Of a DNA stretch of 48,856 nucleotides, positions 34,342 to 42,064 are shown one piece after another. Within the stretch, counting starts at the first letter, position 1, and the number at the start of each line of letters is the position of its first letter. Origin of the DNA: Streptomyces sp. SID10853 (lineage in GTDB: Bacteria; Actinomycetota; Actinomycetes; Streptomycetales; Streptomycetaceae). Under the pieces are notes generated by a model, which ran no database searches, had not been told where the DNA came from, and saw only the letters and a program-made list of their open reading frames with translations. The translations under genes were made by a program, and so were the position numbers. The DNA is taken from assembly GCF_010548145.1 (NCBI RefSeq), contig NZ_JAAGLN010000021.1, positions 1 to 48,856 on the forward strand, in the 5' to 3' direction.

Positions 34342-35136
34342 TCAGTCCTGGTCGGCCAGCAACTCCAGGTCCTGAGCACTCAGCGTCGCCGTCTTCAGCA
34401 GTTCCCTGATCAGGTTGACGCTGAGCGTCGAGCCGACCGGCTCGCCCACCTCGTCGCGCAGCAGTCCGCGTACGCCCCGGCGGTGCAGCCGTTCGCGTAC
34501 GTCCTCGACGGTGTTCGCGACCGACTTGTAGGTCCAGGACTTGGTCACGTAGGGGGAGGCGTTGACCAGGCGGGCCGTGTCCTCCCAGGCCAGCGGGAGC
34601 GGGAAGGCGTCGTGGCCCTCCAGGTAGCGCCGGGCGAGCGCGGTGAGCACCAGCCGCTCCTGCGGGGAGAGTTCGTAGACCGTCTCGGGGTCCACGGTCT
34701 CCGCACCGCTCGTGGAGCGGGGGTTCCGGTCGTCCTCGTCCACGACGCGGACCTCCACCAGGTGGGAACGCCGCTTGGACGAGTTGATCACCAGCGGGGT
34801 GTACCCGGTCTCGATGAGGCGCTTGTGGCCGGTGAGCATCAGCACGCCGTCGGGCAGTTCGATCGGCAGATTGCCGGTGTTGACCAGCCACCAATCTCCG
34901 TCCGCGGCCGTGCAGGTGAACACGCCGTGCCGACGGCTGACGGTCGGGTCGTCGACACCGACCGGCACATGCACGTCCTCGCGGTCGCGCCCGAACAGCA
35001 GCGTGTAACGGCGCGGCGGCACGGCGTACCCGCCCTCCGGACCCAGCACGAAGATCGTTCCCGGCGGCGCCGAGAGCACCCTGTCGGAGGGGCTGCCCGG
35101 CGGCAGTATCTGCGGTGGGAAGTTTCCGTACGCCAT
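34342..35136 (-). CDS. FHA-domain protein with C-terminal helical/winged region
   Basis: A 264-aa soluble protein. The FHA domain (about 25-110) keeps the phosphothreonine-binding residues: GR (49-50), SRRH (67-70) and VNTGN (85-89). The C-terminal half (about 150-250; LSPQERLVLTALARRYLEG, SYKSVANTVEDVRERL-like region) looks like a helical or winged-helix module often fused to actinobacterial FHA domains. The frame is open to 35202, but the ATG at 35136 has GGAGG about 8 nt upstream. It is divergent from a receptor Ser/Thr kinase and is a plausible reader of phosphothreonines made by that kinase. Confidence 0.86.
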   Translation of the reverse strand: MAYGNFPPQILPPGSPSDRVLSAPPGTIFVLGPEGGYAVPPRRYTLLFGRDREDVHVPVGVDDPTVSRRHGVFTCTAADGDWWLVNTGNLPIELPDGVLMLTGHKRLIETGYTPLVINSSKRRSHLVEVRVVDEDDRNPRSTSGAETVDPETVYELSPQERLVLTALARRYLEGHDAFPLPLAWEDTARLVNASPYVTKSWTYKSVANTVEDVRERLHRRGVRGLLRDEVGEPVGSTLSVNLIRELLKTATLSAQDLELLADQD

Positions 35137-35179
35137 AGCGCATACCTCCGGATCGGCTCGCGTCAGTGTATGAGCGCAC

Positions 35180-35199
35180 CGAGAGGACCGGTCCTCTCG
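35180..35199. promoter_or_regulatory. 20-nt perfect palindrome between FHA and kinase genes
   Basis: CGAGAGGACCGGTCCTCTCG is self-complementary without a spacer. It sits in the divergent promoter region, 44 bp upstream of the FHA start, and is a good candidate for a dimeric repressor site. Confidence 0.55.
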
Positions 35200-35243
35200 C
35201 ACATGCGTACGGTGGGCAAGGGGGCGTGCACGGCCAACTCGTA

Positions 35244-35272
35244 TTGCCTAGGCTCGACTTGCTCGATAGCCT
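35244..35272 (+). promoter_or_regulatory. candidate promoter of the receptor kinase gene
   Basis: TTGCCT (35244-35249), a 17-bp spacer and TAGCCT (35267-35272) agree well with the Streptomyces HrdB consensus. It lies 36 bp upstream of the kinase start codon. Confidence 0.55.
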
Positions 35273-35307
35273 GTCCGCTGTGAGCGCGAGCGGTCGGGGA
35301 CCTGCTG

Positions 35308-36969
35308 ATGATCGATAGCACGATCGCCGAATCGCTCGGCGCGGACGATCCGCAGGAGATCGGCAGCTTCAACATCATCGGTCTGCTCGGCGTCGGCGGC
35401 ATGGGTGAGGTCTACCTCGGGGCGTCCGACAAGGGCTACGCCGCCGTCAAGCGCGTCCGGCCACGGCTGGTCTCCAGCGAGCGCTTCGAACGCGAGGTCG
35501 GCATCCTCTACCGGGTGCCGGCCGGGGTCGGGCCGCGGGTGCTGGCGAGCGACGGCACCGCCGAACGTCCCTGGTTCGCCACCGAGTACGTCCCCGGACT
35601 CACCGTGGACGAGGCGGTCAGGCTGCGCGGCCCGCTGCCCGCCGCGGCGCTGTGGCTGCTGCTGGCCGAGGCCGCCAGTCATCTGTCGGCCGTGCACACG
35701 TTCGGGATCGTGCACCGTGACGTCAAGCCGGGCAACGTCATGCTGGTGCGGGACGGCGTGAAGCTGATCGACTTCGGGATCGCGCGCGCCGCGGACCAGG
35801 AGAGGCTCACCAAGAGCGGTGGCGGCTACGGTACGCAGGGATTCTCGGCACCGGAACAGCAGGCCGGGGACGGGGACGTGGGCGCGCCCGCGGACATCTA
35901 CTCGCTCGGGACGCTCGTGCTCTACGCGGCTTCGGGCCGCACGCCCGGTGCTGTCCCCGACGCCGAGCCGCTGCGTGCCGTGGACGCCGACCTCGCCGCC
36001 GTCATCGGGTCCTGTCTCGCGACCGGCCCCGGAGCGCGCCCCACCGCCCGGGAGTTGGTGGAGGCGGTCCGCACGCACCTGCCTGTGCCTCCTCCCTCCT
36101 GGCCTTCCGAGGTCATGTCACGCATCGCCTCGCGACGTGCCTTCGCCGCGACGCCGGTCGGCAAGCTGGAGACCGTCCCGCCGCCGGACCTGGATGCCGG
36201 TCCGGTGCCTGAGACCGCGCCCCCGGCTGTCGCGTCGCCCCGTCACCCACGCAAACGCCTGCTTCTGCTGCCGGCCGCCGCAGTGATCGCCCTCGGAGCC
36301 GTCGCGGCGTTCGTACTCCTGCCGTCCGCTTCTCGGGACGACGGCGCCGCAGATCCGTCCGACAGCGCATCGGCCGGTGTCGAGCCCGTGGCCGGGGCGA
36401 CGCGGACGCCCTCGGCGAGCCCAAGCCGTTCGGCCTCGCCCACCGCGGAGTCCGGGCACCCGGGCCCGGCCGGCAGGGACACGACCCTCCCGGCCCTCCC
36501 GGCCGGCCCGGCAGGCCCGGGCGCGACCGTCCCGCCGAGCGCGCGCAGCACACGTACGCCCTCTGCGCCCGTCGCGACCGCCGGGCCCTCAGCACCCGCC
36601 ACCCACGTCACCGCATCGTCGATCAACGGCATCAACGGCAGCGACGACCCGGCACAGGTCAAGGGCTCCGAGGCGGACACCGCCTGGGTCGGCAACGACG
36701 CGACCTGCTCCGCCTGGCTGGACGACAACGGCTCCGGCGAGCTCGCGGGCGTGCTCAATACCTCCCTGAAACGCAGCTGCGACGCCGAACTCCACCGCAG
36801 CGACGGCATCGCGTACACGTTCCACGCCTCCTGGGGCGCGGCGAAGACGAATTTCATCTCAGACGTCCACCACACGATGTGGATCTGCGTCTGGAGCGCG
36901 GGCGACCGATCCGACGAGCAGTGCTCCGCCCGCTTCGCCATGAACGACGGCACCCCGGTCAAGGACTGA
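35308..36969 (+). CDS. receptor-type serine/threonine protein kinase
   Basis: A 553-aa Hanks-type kinase. The glycine loop is GVGGMGEV (28-35), ATP lysine K48, catalytic loop HRDVKPGN (136-143), DFG (155-157) and the APEQ activation-segment end. After about 60 linker residues there is one membrane helix (about 318-337). A Ser/Pro/Thr/Ala-rich spacer leads to an extracytoplasmic domain (about 445-553) with four cysteines (C467, C491, C527, C539) that could form two disulfides. No PASTA repeats are present. The ATG at 35308 has GGGGA 7 nt upstream. It is divergent from the FHA gene, a classic kinase/reader pairing. Confidence 0.93.
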   Translation: MIDSTIAESLGADDPQEIGSFNIIGLLGVGGMGEVYLGASDKGYAAVKRVRPRLVSSERFEREVGILYRVPAGVGPRVLASDGTAERPWFATEYVPGLTVDEAVRLRGPLPAAALWLLLAEAASHLSAVHTFGIVHRDVKPGNVMLVRDGVKLIDFGIARAADQERLTKSGGGYGTQGFSAPEQQAGDGDVGAPADIYSLGTLVLYAASGRTPGAVPDAEPLRAVDADLAAVIGSCLATGPGARPTARELVEAVRTHLPVPPPSWPSEVMSRIASRRAFAATPVGKLETVPPPDLDAGPVPETAPPAVASPRHPRKRLLLLPAAAVIALGAVAAFVLLPSASRDDGAADPSDSASAGVEPVAGATRTPSASPSRSASPTAESGHPGPAGRDTTLPALPAGPAGPGATVPPSARSTRTPSAPVATAGPSAPATHVTASSINGINGSDDPAQVKGSEADTAWVGNDATCSAWLDDNGSGELAGVLNTSLKRSCDAELHRSDGIAYTFHASWGAAKTNFISDVHHTMWICVWSAGDRSDEQCSARFAMNDGTPVKD

Positions 36970-36990
36970 AACAAACGGCACAACTCGTGG

Positions 36991-37045
36991 TCCACTCCAC
37001 CTCGGTGGCCTCCGGCTGATCCCTCTCTGATCTGTCTTCCTCCGC
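36991..37045. repeat. 55-bp direct repeat, left copy
   Basis: Identical except for one base (G versus C at offset 14) to 42376-42430. It begins 22 bp after the receptor kinase stop codon. Both copies read HSTSVASG-stop in one frame. The two copies bracket 5.3 kb that contains accessory genes. Confidence 0.9.
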
Positions 37046-37092
37046 TTCCTCCGCTTCCTCCCCTTCCTCCCCTTCCTCCGCTTCCTTCGCTT
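37041..37092. repeat. TTCCTCCGC/TTCCTCCCC tandem repeats
   Basis: About five imperfect copies of a 9-nt unit (CTTCCTCCG or CTTCCTCCC) continue directly from the left 55-bp repeat. They end in TTCGTCTGTTTCCGCGCCC, which resembles the Ser-rich 5' end of rsgA (TTCATCCGCTTCCGCGCACC) at 42500-42540. Confidence 0.75.
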
Positions 37093-37114
37093 CGTCTGTT
37101 TCCGCGCCCTGGTC

Positions 37115-37230
37115 CTGCCCGCCACGGTCGACATCGCGCCGGACCTGATCCCACTCGCGTGAACCGGACTGGCCCTGGTGATGATCGGCGCCGTAGCGAT
37201 GTATCTGCGGTCGGGGCCGCCGTGCACATT
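37115..37230 (+). pseudogene. fragment of a DoxX-like membrane protein
   Basis: One plus frame reads LPATVDIAPDLIPLA, a TGA stop at 37160, then TGLALVMIGAVAMYLRSG. This resembles the third/fourth helix region of DoxX-like proteins, in which the two parts are continuous (LTPLAAxGLALVMxGA). There is no start, no upstream half and no proper C-terminus. It is read as the debris of an inactivated gene. The similarity is judged from memory of the family pattern only. Confidence 0.5.
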
Positions 37231-37367
37231 CCCCCGGCGGCACGGCCGCCGGAGGAGTGTCGCCGTGAATGACGCCTACAGCCGTCTCGTCACCGACCGG
37301 CAGCCTCCCGCGGTGTTCGGGGGTCCGGGGGCGGGTGCTGTCCGCTCCCGCGGTGGCGCCGGAGTCC

Positions 37368-38015
37368 TCAGGAGTGCTGCGAGTCGCCGGTGCTGCGGCC
37401 GTAGCGGGCGAGCATCGTCGTGACCGCCTCGTCGACGGCGTGGCCGACGTCGGCAGGTGCGGGACTCCAGTCGGCGAGCAGCATCCTCGGCCACAGGACG
37501 TAGTTGGCGATCATGCCGAGGAACTGGTTGGTGGCGCTTTCCGCGTCGGGTACCACCGCAGTGCCCGCGGCGTGCTGGGCCTCCAGGTAGTGCTGGACGG
37601 AGATGAAGTAGGGCAGCTTGCCCAGCTCGAACTGAGCCCGTCCCAGTTCCGGGAAACGCGGCAGTTCGGCGATGACAATGCGGAAGAGGGCCGCCATCGC
37701 AGGCCGGCCGATCAGGTCGGCGTACTGGCGGCCGATCGCGCTCAGGCCGGCGCCCAGGTCACCGGGCTGCGTCGCGGGCGCCGCCGGGTCAGGCCCGCCC
37801 TCCCAGTACTCGGTGACGATGGCTTCGAAGAGTGCCGCCTTGGTCGGGAACTGCTTGAACAGCGTGGACTTCGAGACGACCGCTTCCTGCGCGATCTTCG
37901 CCAGCGAGGTCCCGTCATAGCCCCGTTCCAGGAACAGCTTCGTGGCCGCTGCGGTGATCGCCTCGCGCTTGCGCTGAGCGAGTCGTTGATGGTGCGCGGA
38001 GAGTCCTGCGGTCAT
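37368..38015 (-). CDS. TetR-family transcriptional regulator
   Basis: A 215-aa repressor. The N-terminal HTH (about 14-60) reads KREAITAAATKLFLERGYDG, then SLAKIAQEAVVSKSTLFKQFPTKAALF, a standard TetR pattern. The remaining helices form the ligand/dimer domain. The frame is open to 38147, but only from the ATG at 38015 is the usual short N-terminal arm obtained. No ribosome site is evident, so a leaderless mRNA or the ATG at 38033 is possible. It is divergent from an SDR gene, with two matching palindromes between them. Confidence 0.88.
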   Translation of the reverse strand: MTAGLSAHHQRLAQRKREAITAAATKLFLERGYDGTSLAKIAQEAVVSKSTLFKQFPTKAALFEAIVTEYWEGGPDPAAPATQPGDLGAGLSAIGRQYADLIGRPAMAALFRIVIAELPRFPELGRAQFELGKLPYFISVQHYLEAQHAAGTAVVPDAESATNQFLGMIANYVLWPRMLLADWSPAPADVGHAVDEAVTTMLARYGRSTGDSQHS

Positions 38016-38038
38016 GGGGCCAGTATGAACCATCACGA

Positions 38039-38058
38039 GGCGAGTCACTTGACTCGCC
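38039..38058. promoter_or_regulatory. TetR operator 1
   Basis: GGCGAGTCA-CT-TGACTCGCC, a perfect inverted repeat with 9-bp arms. It lies 24 bp upstream of the TetR start codon. Confidence 0.7.
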
Positions 38059-38080
38059 ACTGCGCAGATGTTTACGTGGT

Positions 38081-38100
38081 GGCGAGTCGTGCGACTCGCA
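38081..38100. promoter_or_regulatory. TetR operator 2
   Basis: GGCGAGTCG-TG-CGACTCGCA has the same half-site as operator 1, with 8-bp perfect arms. The centres of the two are 42 bp apart, about four helical turns, so both dimers would lie on the same DNA face. Confidence 0.7.
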
Positions 38101-38159
38101 TTCGGTCGGCGAGGGTACGCGCGGCCGGTGTCGTTCTGTTCCCGCATGGAGAAGCACTC

Positions 38160-38918
38160 ATGGAGTCAGACAAGATCGCATTGGTGACCGGCGGCAATCG
38201 CGGGCTGGGCCGGGCCGCGGCCCAGTCGCTGGCCCGGCACGGGCTGCGCGTCGTCGTCACCTACCGCGGCGACGCGCAGGAGGCCGAGGAGACGGTCAAG
38301 AGCATCGAGGAAACCGGCGCCACGGCTGCCGCGCTGCGGCTGGACATCAGCGACGTGGCCTCCTTTCCCGCCTTCGTCTCCCACCTGGCCGCGCAACTGG
38401 AGCGCTGGGACGCGACCCGGCTGGACGTCCTGGTCAACAACGCCGGGATCGGGCTGTTCGGACCGTTGGAAGCGGTCACGGTCGACGACTTCGACGCGGT
38501 CATGGACACCAACGTGCGCGGCACGTTCTTCCTCATCCAGGCGCTTGCACCCCTGCTGGCAGACGGGGGGCGGATCATCAACGTCTCCTCTTCCCTCAGC
38601 CGCCACACCAGCGCCGGCACCTCGGTCTATTCGGCCTCCAAGGCGGCGGTCGAGGTCCTCAGCCGGACCTTGGCCCTGGAGCTGGGGGCGCGCAAGATCC
38701 GCGTCAACGCCATCGCACCGGGGCCGACGGCCACCGACTTCAACGGCGGCGCCATGCGGGACGACGCGCAGATGCGCGAGGGACTGAGCGCGCAGACCGC
38801 GCTCGGCCGCGTCGGTGAACCGCAGGAGATCGGTGACGCGATTGCCGCGCTCGCCTCCGAGGACCTGCGATGGGTCACCGCCCAGCGCCTGGAGGTCTCC
38901 GGCGGCGCCCTGTTGTAG
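38160..38918 (+). CDS. short-chain dehydrogenase/reductase
   Basis: A 252-aa classical SDR. The cofactor motif is TGGNRGLG (10-17), followed by NNAG (93-96) and the catalytic residues S144, Y157 and K161 (YSASK). The C-terminus has APGPTATDF and the substrate-loop region. The frame is open upstream from 37269, but the ATG at 38160 follows GGAGAAG and starts the fold. Substrate unknown. It is almost certainly repressed by the divergent TetR protein. Confidence 0.93.
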   Translation: MESDKIALVTGGNRGLGRAAAQSLARHGLRVVVTYRGDAQEAEETVKSIEETGATAAALRLDISDVASFPAFVSHLAAQLERWDATRLDVLVNNAGIGLFGPLEAVTVDDFDAVMDTNVRGTFFLIQALAPLLADGGRIINVSSSLSRHTSAGTSVYSASKAAVEVLSRTLALELGARKIRVNAIAPGPTATDFNGGAMRDDAQMREGLSAQTALGRVGEPQEIGDAIAALASEDLRWVTAQRLEVSGGALL

Positions 38919-39186
38919 GGACCCCGCCCGCACCGTGTGCCCCGCCTCTTACCGGGCAGAACCGGGAGCCGTATCAGCGGACCGTGCAGAACCGTCAGTT
39001 CGGCCGTAGTCCGGTAGTCCGGTGCTCCTGCGCATGATGCAGGTGATCCCCGGACCGAAGGCGAGCAGAATCGGGGTCTCCAGACGCGTACCGACGCGCC
39101 GGTCCACCGGCCCCCCGCTCCACCGCTCCACTGGTCCAGGCGCGCGCGGGCTTCTCCGTCTGCCCCATGCGATCACCGGCCGGGTC

Positions 39187-40008
39187 CTATCGGTTCTTGA
39201 GCTTCTCGATGCCCAGTTGATCGGTTTCTGTCGCCCGGCCCGAGAGACGGTGGACCATGATCCAACTGCCGTCCGACAGGGCGCCGGTGAAGACGGAGGC
39301 GTCGCGAGTGGCACCGTTGTGCCAGACCAAGGGACCGGATACCTGCCAGGATGGGGCAGGCTCTCCCAGCTTGCGGTCCACGAGGAGGGCCGTCACCAGG
39401 CCGGCAGCGGCACGTGGAGTGGCCCACAGGCCGCCGGCGGGGAGAATGGCGCCATTCATGGTCCAGGGCTTGCGTGGACGCCCGGTCAGTGAGCGTCGGC
39501 ACAGTGTTCGGTGCGCAGGCGGACTGGAAGTCACCTCAGTGATGTCCAGCGGCTGGAGGACGTGCCGCTTTACGAGGTCCTCGTAGGAGGTCTCCGTAGC
39601 TGCGACGAGAGCAGCGCCGAGGATGGCGTAGCCAAGGTTCGAGTACTCCTCGTTCTGGCCCGGGCTTGCAGTGGTGAGGGTGGCGAGTTGACGTACCACG
39701 GTGTCCAGGGCCAGGTTGTCGAAGGCCGTGTAGGGGTCGCGCCGTTGCAAGCGCGGTGGGAGCCGCGGCAGGCCAGACGTGTGTTCTGCCAGATGTCGCA
39801 GTGTGATGCCGGTGCCGGACGGGACCGGCAGAAAGCGCTCCAGTGGGTCGTCCAGGTGAAGTCTTCCTTCCGCGGCCAGGCAGGTCAGCACGGTCCCTGT
39901 GACCGGCTTGGTCAGGGAGCCGATGTGGACGAACCTGTCGAGGTCATGGCCGTGTTCGACGTGGGGAGCATCGAAGCTGCTGAGGACGCAAGTGGGTACG
40001 CGGGACAT
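39187..40008 (-). CDS. serine hydrolase (beta-lactamase/PBP-like)
   Basis: A 273-aa protein of the class C beta-lactamase/D-alanyl carboxypeptidase fold. The motifs are SxxK at 31-34 (SLTK), YxN at 122-124 (YSN) and HNG near the C-terminus (WHNGATRD) in the KTG position. It is short for the family (usually 350-400 aa) and starts only 30 residues before the nucleophile, without a signal peptide, so it may be N-terminally truncated or mis-started. GC seems somewhat lower than that of its neighbours. It lies inside the repeat-bracketed segment. Confidence 0.78.
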   Translation of the reverse strand: MSRVPTCVLSSFDAPHVEHGHDLDRFVHIGSLTKPVTGTVLTCLAAEGRLHLDDPLERFLPVPSGTGITLRHLAEHTSGLPRLPPRLQRRDPYTAFDNLALDTVVRQLATLTTASPGQNEEYSNLGYAILGAALVAATETSYEDLVKRHVLQPLDITEVTSSPPAHRTLCRRSLTGRPRKPWTMNGAILPAGGLWATPRAAAGLVTALLVDRKLGEPAPSWQVSGPLVWHNGATRDASVFTGALSDGSWIMVHRLSGRATETDQLGIEKLKNR

Positions 40009-40413
40009 CGGGCTCTCAGCTCCGGCTGCGGGAAATGGCGCAGGATGGTGAACCGGCGGGCCTGCGGTGCCGGTTCACGGCCACCCACCGATGGACGGTG
40101 TGGGGGGCTGGACTGACGAGGGGAAGCCGCAGGAAGAAGGCTGCGGCGGGGTACCGAAGCACCGGGGATGAGCCGACGTAACGGGCCAGGGCCCGTGGAC
40201 CGCCGGCTGGACTGTCTGCTGTGGTGCTGTCCATGTGCTGGGCTCTCCTCTTGTCAGCAGGGGGCGGCTCGAACGGAGTTGGCCGGTGGGTGTTTTCCGT
40301 CTGCGGCCGACCAGTTCTGACGGATGGTCTCTCACTGGGGTGAACGCGGTACCCAGCGGGCTGCGTACCGCGCCACCAGTCAGTCATGACGCCGGGGTCG
40401 GTGCGGACTCGGT
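40009..40413. other. gap with a doubtful 72-aa minus-strand frame
   Basis: Only one weak candidate was found: a minus-strand frame at 40016-40234 that starts MDSTTADSPAGG behind AGGAGAG and ends 8 bp before the serine hydrolase start. It has no recognisable domain and a basic, low-complexity second half. It may be the remnant of a longer gene upstream of the hydrolase or chance. Confidence 0.35.
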
Positions 40414-41556
40414 CTACCGGTTCGCGGCTTCGCGAGAGGCGATCCGGTTCGTGTGACCGACCGCGCGGCCCACCGCGTTGCGCACCGCGAGGCCCGGCCG
40501 GGTGCGGGGCACCATGAGCCGGGAGAGCAGAGCGACGCGTCGCTGCCGCGGACCTACCTCACGGCGGAGCCGCGACTCGTAGGCGGCGAAGGCTCGGGCG
40601 TGATCACCGGGATGGGCGGCGAGCTCTTCTGCGAGGGCGTACGCGCCCGCCATCGCCATGCTGGACCCGTCACCCAGCAGGGCTGTCGCCGCCGCCGCGT
40701 CCCCGAGCAGTACGACCCGTCCGCGGGACCATGAGGGCACCCGGACGGTGGTCAGGGGGTCGAAGAACGGAGCCGGATGGTCGAGGAACGCCGCCACGAG
40801 TTCCGGTGCCCGCCACCGCACGTCGGCGTAGGCGTCGGCCACGGTCTGCTTGTGAAGGGCGATGTTCTTGCGGTCGTGGGGGGCCGGCTGTGCGGCCCGG
40901 AAGGTGAAGATCGCGAGCGGAGTGGTCCGCGAGGGGTGGACGACCAGCATCCGGTTCGGCACGGTCAGCATCGTCATCTCGCTCGGGTCCTCGATGGCGT
41001 CGGGCTCCAGCGGCACGGTCGCGCCGTACAGGCCCAGGTCGCTCGCGAACTGCCGCTCGGGTCCGAATACCAGGCGCCGTACGGTGGAGTGCATCCCGTC
41101 GGCACCGACGACCAAGTCGAAGCGCCGTGGCGCGGACCGCCTGAAGGTGACGTCGACCCCACCTTCGTCCTGGTCGAGAGCGGTGACCGTGTCGTCGAAC
41201 AGGAACTCCGCCTCGGTCTGCGCCGACCGGTGGAGCACCTCGGACAGGTCGGCCCGGGTCACTTCGACCGTCGGCGCCTCGTCGGAGGCGAGCGGGAGCC
41301 GCAGGATTCGCCTGCCGCTGGGGTCGAGCAGGGCCAGTGACCGATTGCGGGTCGCGAGCCCGCGGAGCTGCGGGAGGATGCCCATGCGGTCGGCGACCGG
41401 GGTCGCGGGCCCCTTCACGACGATCGCGCTGCCACCGGAGCGCAGCTGCCGGGCATGTTCGACGACCGTCGGCCGGTAGCCAGTCCGGGAGAGCCAGTAC
41501 GCGAGTGCGGGCCCTGCGATTCCGGCACCGACTATCAGCGCCTCGGGCTTCTTCAT
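40414..41556 (-). CDS. FAD-dependent aromatic-type monooxygenase
   Basis: A 380-aa flavoprotein hydroxylase of the PHBH/TetX group. The FAD Rossmann motif is GAGIAG (10-15), the DG motif is LVVGADGMHSTVRR, and the GD motif is VVLLGDAAAATALLGDGSSMA. The ATG at 41556 has GAGAGG 8 nt upstream. It is divergent from the ArsR-type regulator, whose long inverted repeat lies in the shared upstream region. It may detoxify a small aromatic or antibiotic-like compound. Confidence 0.9.
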   Translation of the reverse strand: MKKPEALIVGAGIAGPALAYWLSRTGYRPTVVEHARQLRSGGSAIVVKGPATPVADRMGILPQLRGLATRNRSLALLDPSGRRILRLPLASDEAPTVEVTRADLSEVLHRSAQTEAEFLFDDTVTALDQDEGGVDVTFRRSAPRRFDLVVGADGMHSTVRRLVFGPERQFASDLGLYGATVPLEPDAIEDPSEMTMLTVPNRMLVVHPSRTTPLAIFTFRAAQPAPHDRKNIALHKQTVADAYADVRWRAPELVAAFLDHPAPFFDPLTTVRVPSWSRGRVVLLGDAAAATALLGDGSSMAMAGAYALAEELAAHPGDHARAFAAYESRLRREVGPRQRRVALLSRLMVPRTRPGLAVRNAVGRAVGHTNRIASREAANR

Positions 41557-41686
41557 GACGATGACCTCTCGGAGTGTCGACGACCGGGTCCCCGGCGAGT
41601 GCCGGGGCCGGGTCCCGGGGTGCGGCGGCACGGGGCAGCGCAACCGGAACCAAGGTAAAAAAGATTTGGTACCTCAGTGGAGCACA

Positions 41687-41720
41687 CCCTTCAGGTACGA
41701 TTCAAGTTGTACCTGAAGGG
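41687..41720. promoter_or_regulatory. ArsR-type operator (12-bp inverted repeat)
   Basis: CCCTTCAGGTAC (41687-41698) and GTACCTGAAGGG (41709-41720) are perfectly complementary across a 10-bp AT-rich spacer. The right arm forms the ribosome-binding site of the ArsR gene. A nearby TTGGTACCT at 41666-41674 repeats the GGTACC core. Confidence 0.75.
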
Positions 41721-41728
41721 GGTGTCGC

Positions 41729-42064
41729 GTGACCGGGAAGAACCTGGTCGGCCCGGAGGCCGATGCGCTCGATCTGGGTGCGGTGTTTCGCGCCCTCGCC
41801 GACGAGCGCCGTCGTTCGGTGTTGACACAGTTGGCCGCCGACCGCAGCGACGGCGAGCGGGGCTGCAACTCGTTCGATCTTCCGATCTCGAAGCAGAGTC
41901 AGACCCACCACTTCCGCGTCCTGCGCGAGGCAGGTCTCATTGACGAGGTCGACTACGGCAACCGCAAGGGCATCCGTCTACGACGAGCGGACATCGAGAA
42001 GAGATTCCCCGGGCTCCTCGCCCTCCTGGGAGCAGAGCCCCCGGGCGATACCGCTTCTCGCTGA
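41729..42064 (+). CDS. ArsR-family transcriptional regulator
   Basis: A 111-aa winged-helix regulator: VFRALADERRRSVLTQLA, then the recognition region SKQSQTHHFRVLREAGLIDEVDYGNRKGIRLR. No metal-binding CxC motif is present in the recognition helix, so it is unlikely to be a classical metal sensor. The start is GTG at 41729 behind GAAGGGGG, which is itself part of the operator. It probably represses itself and the divergent monooxygenase. Confidence 0.88.
   Translation: MTGKNLVGPEADALDLGAVFRALADERRRSVLTQLAADRSDGERGCNSFDLPISKQSQTHHFRVLREAGLIDEVDYGNRKGIRLRRADIEKRFPGLLALLGAEPPGDTASR

Noticed and set aside
37041..37092. TTCCTCCGC repeats as a CRISPR-like array
   Set aside because: Units are 9 nt, contiguous, without spacers; they look like a slippage-generated coding-type repeat.
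38919..39186. Possible gene or terminator between the SDR and serine hydrolase genes
   Set aside because: Only short direct and inverted GC repeats (around 39100-39135) without a convincing stem or coding frame.
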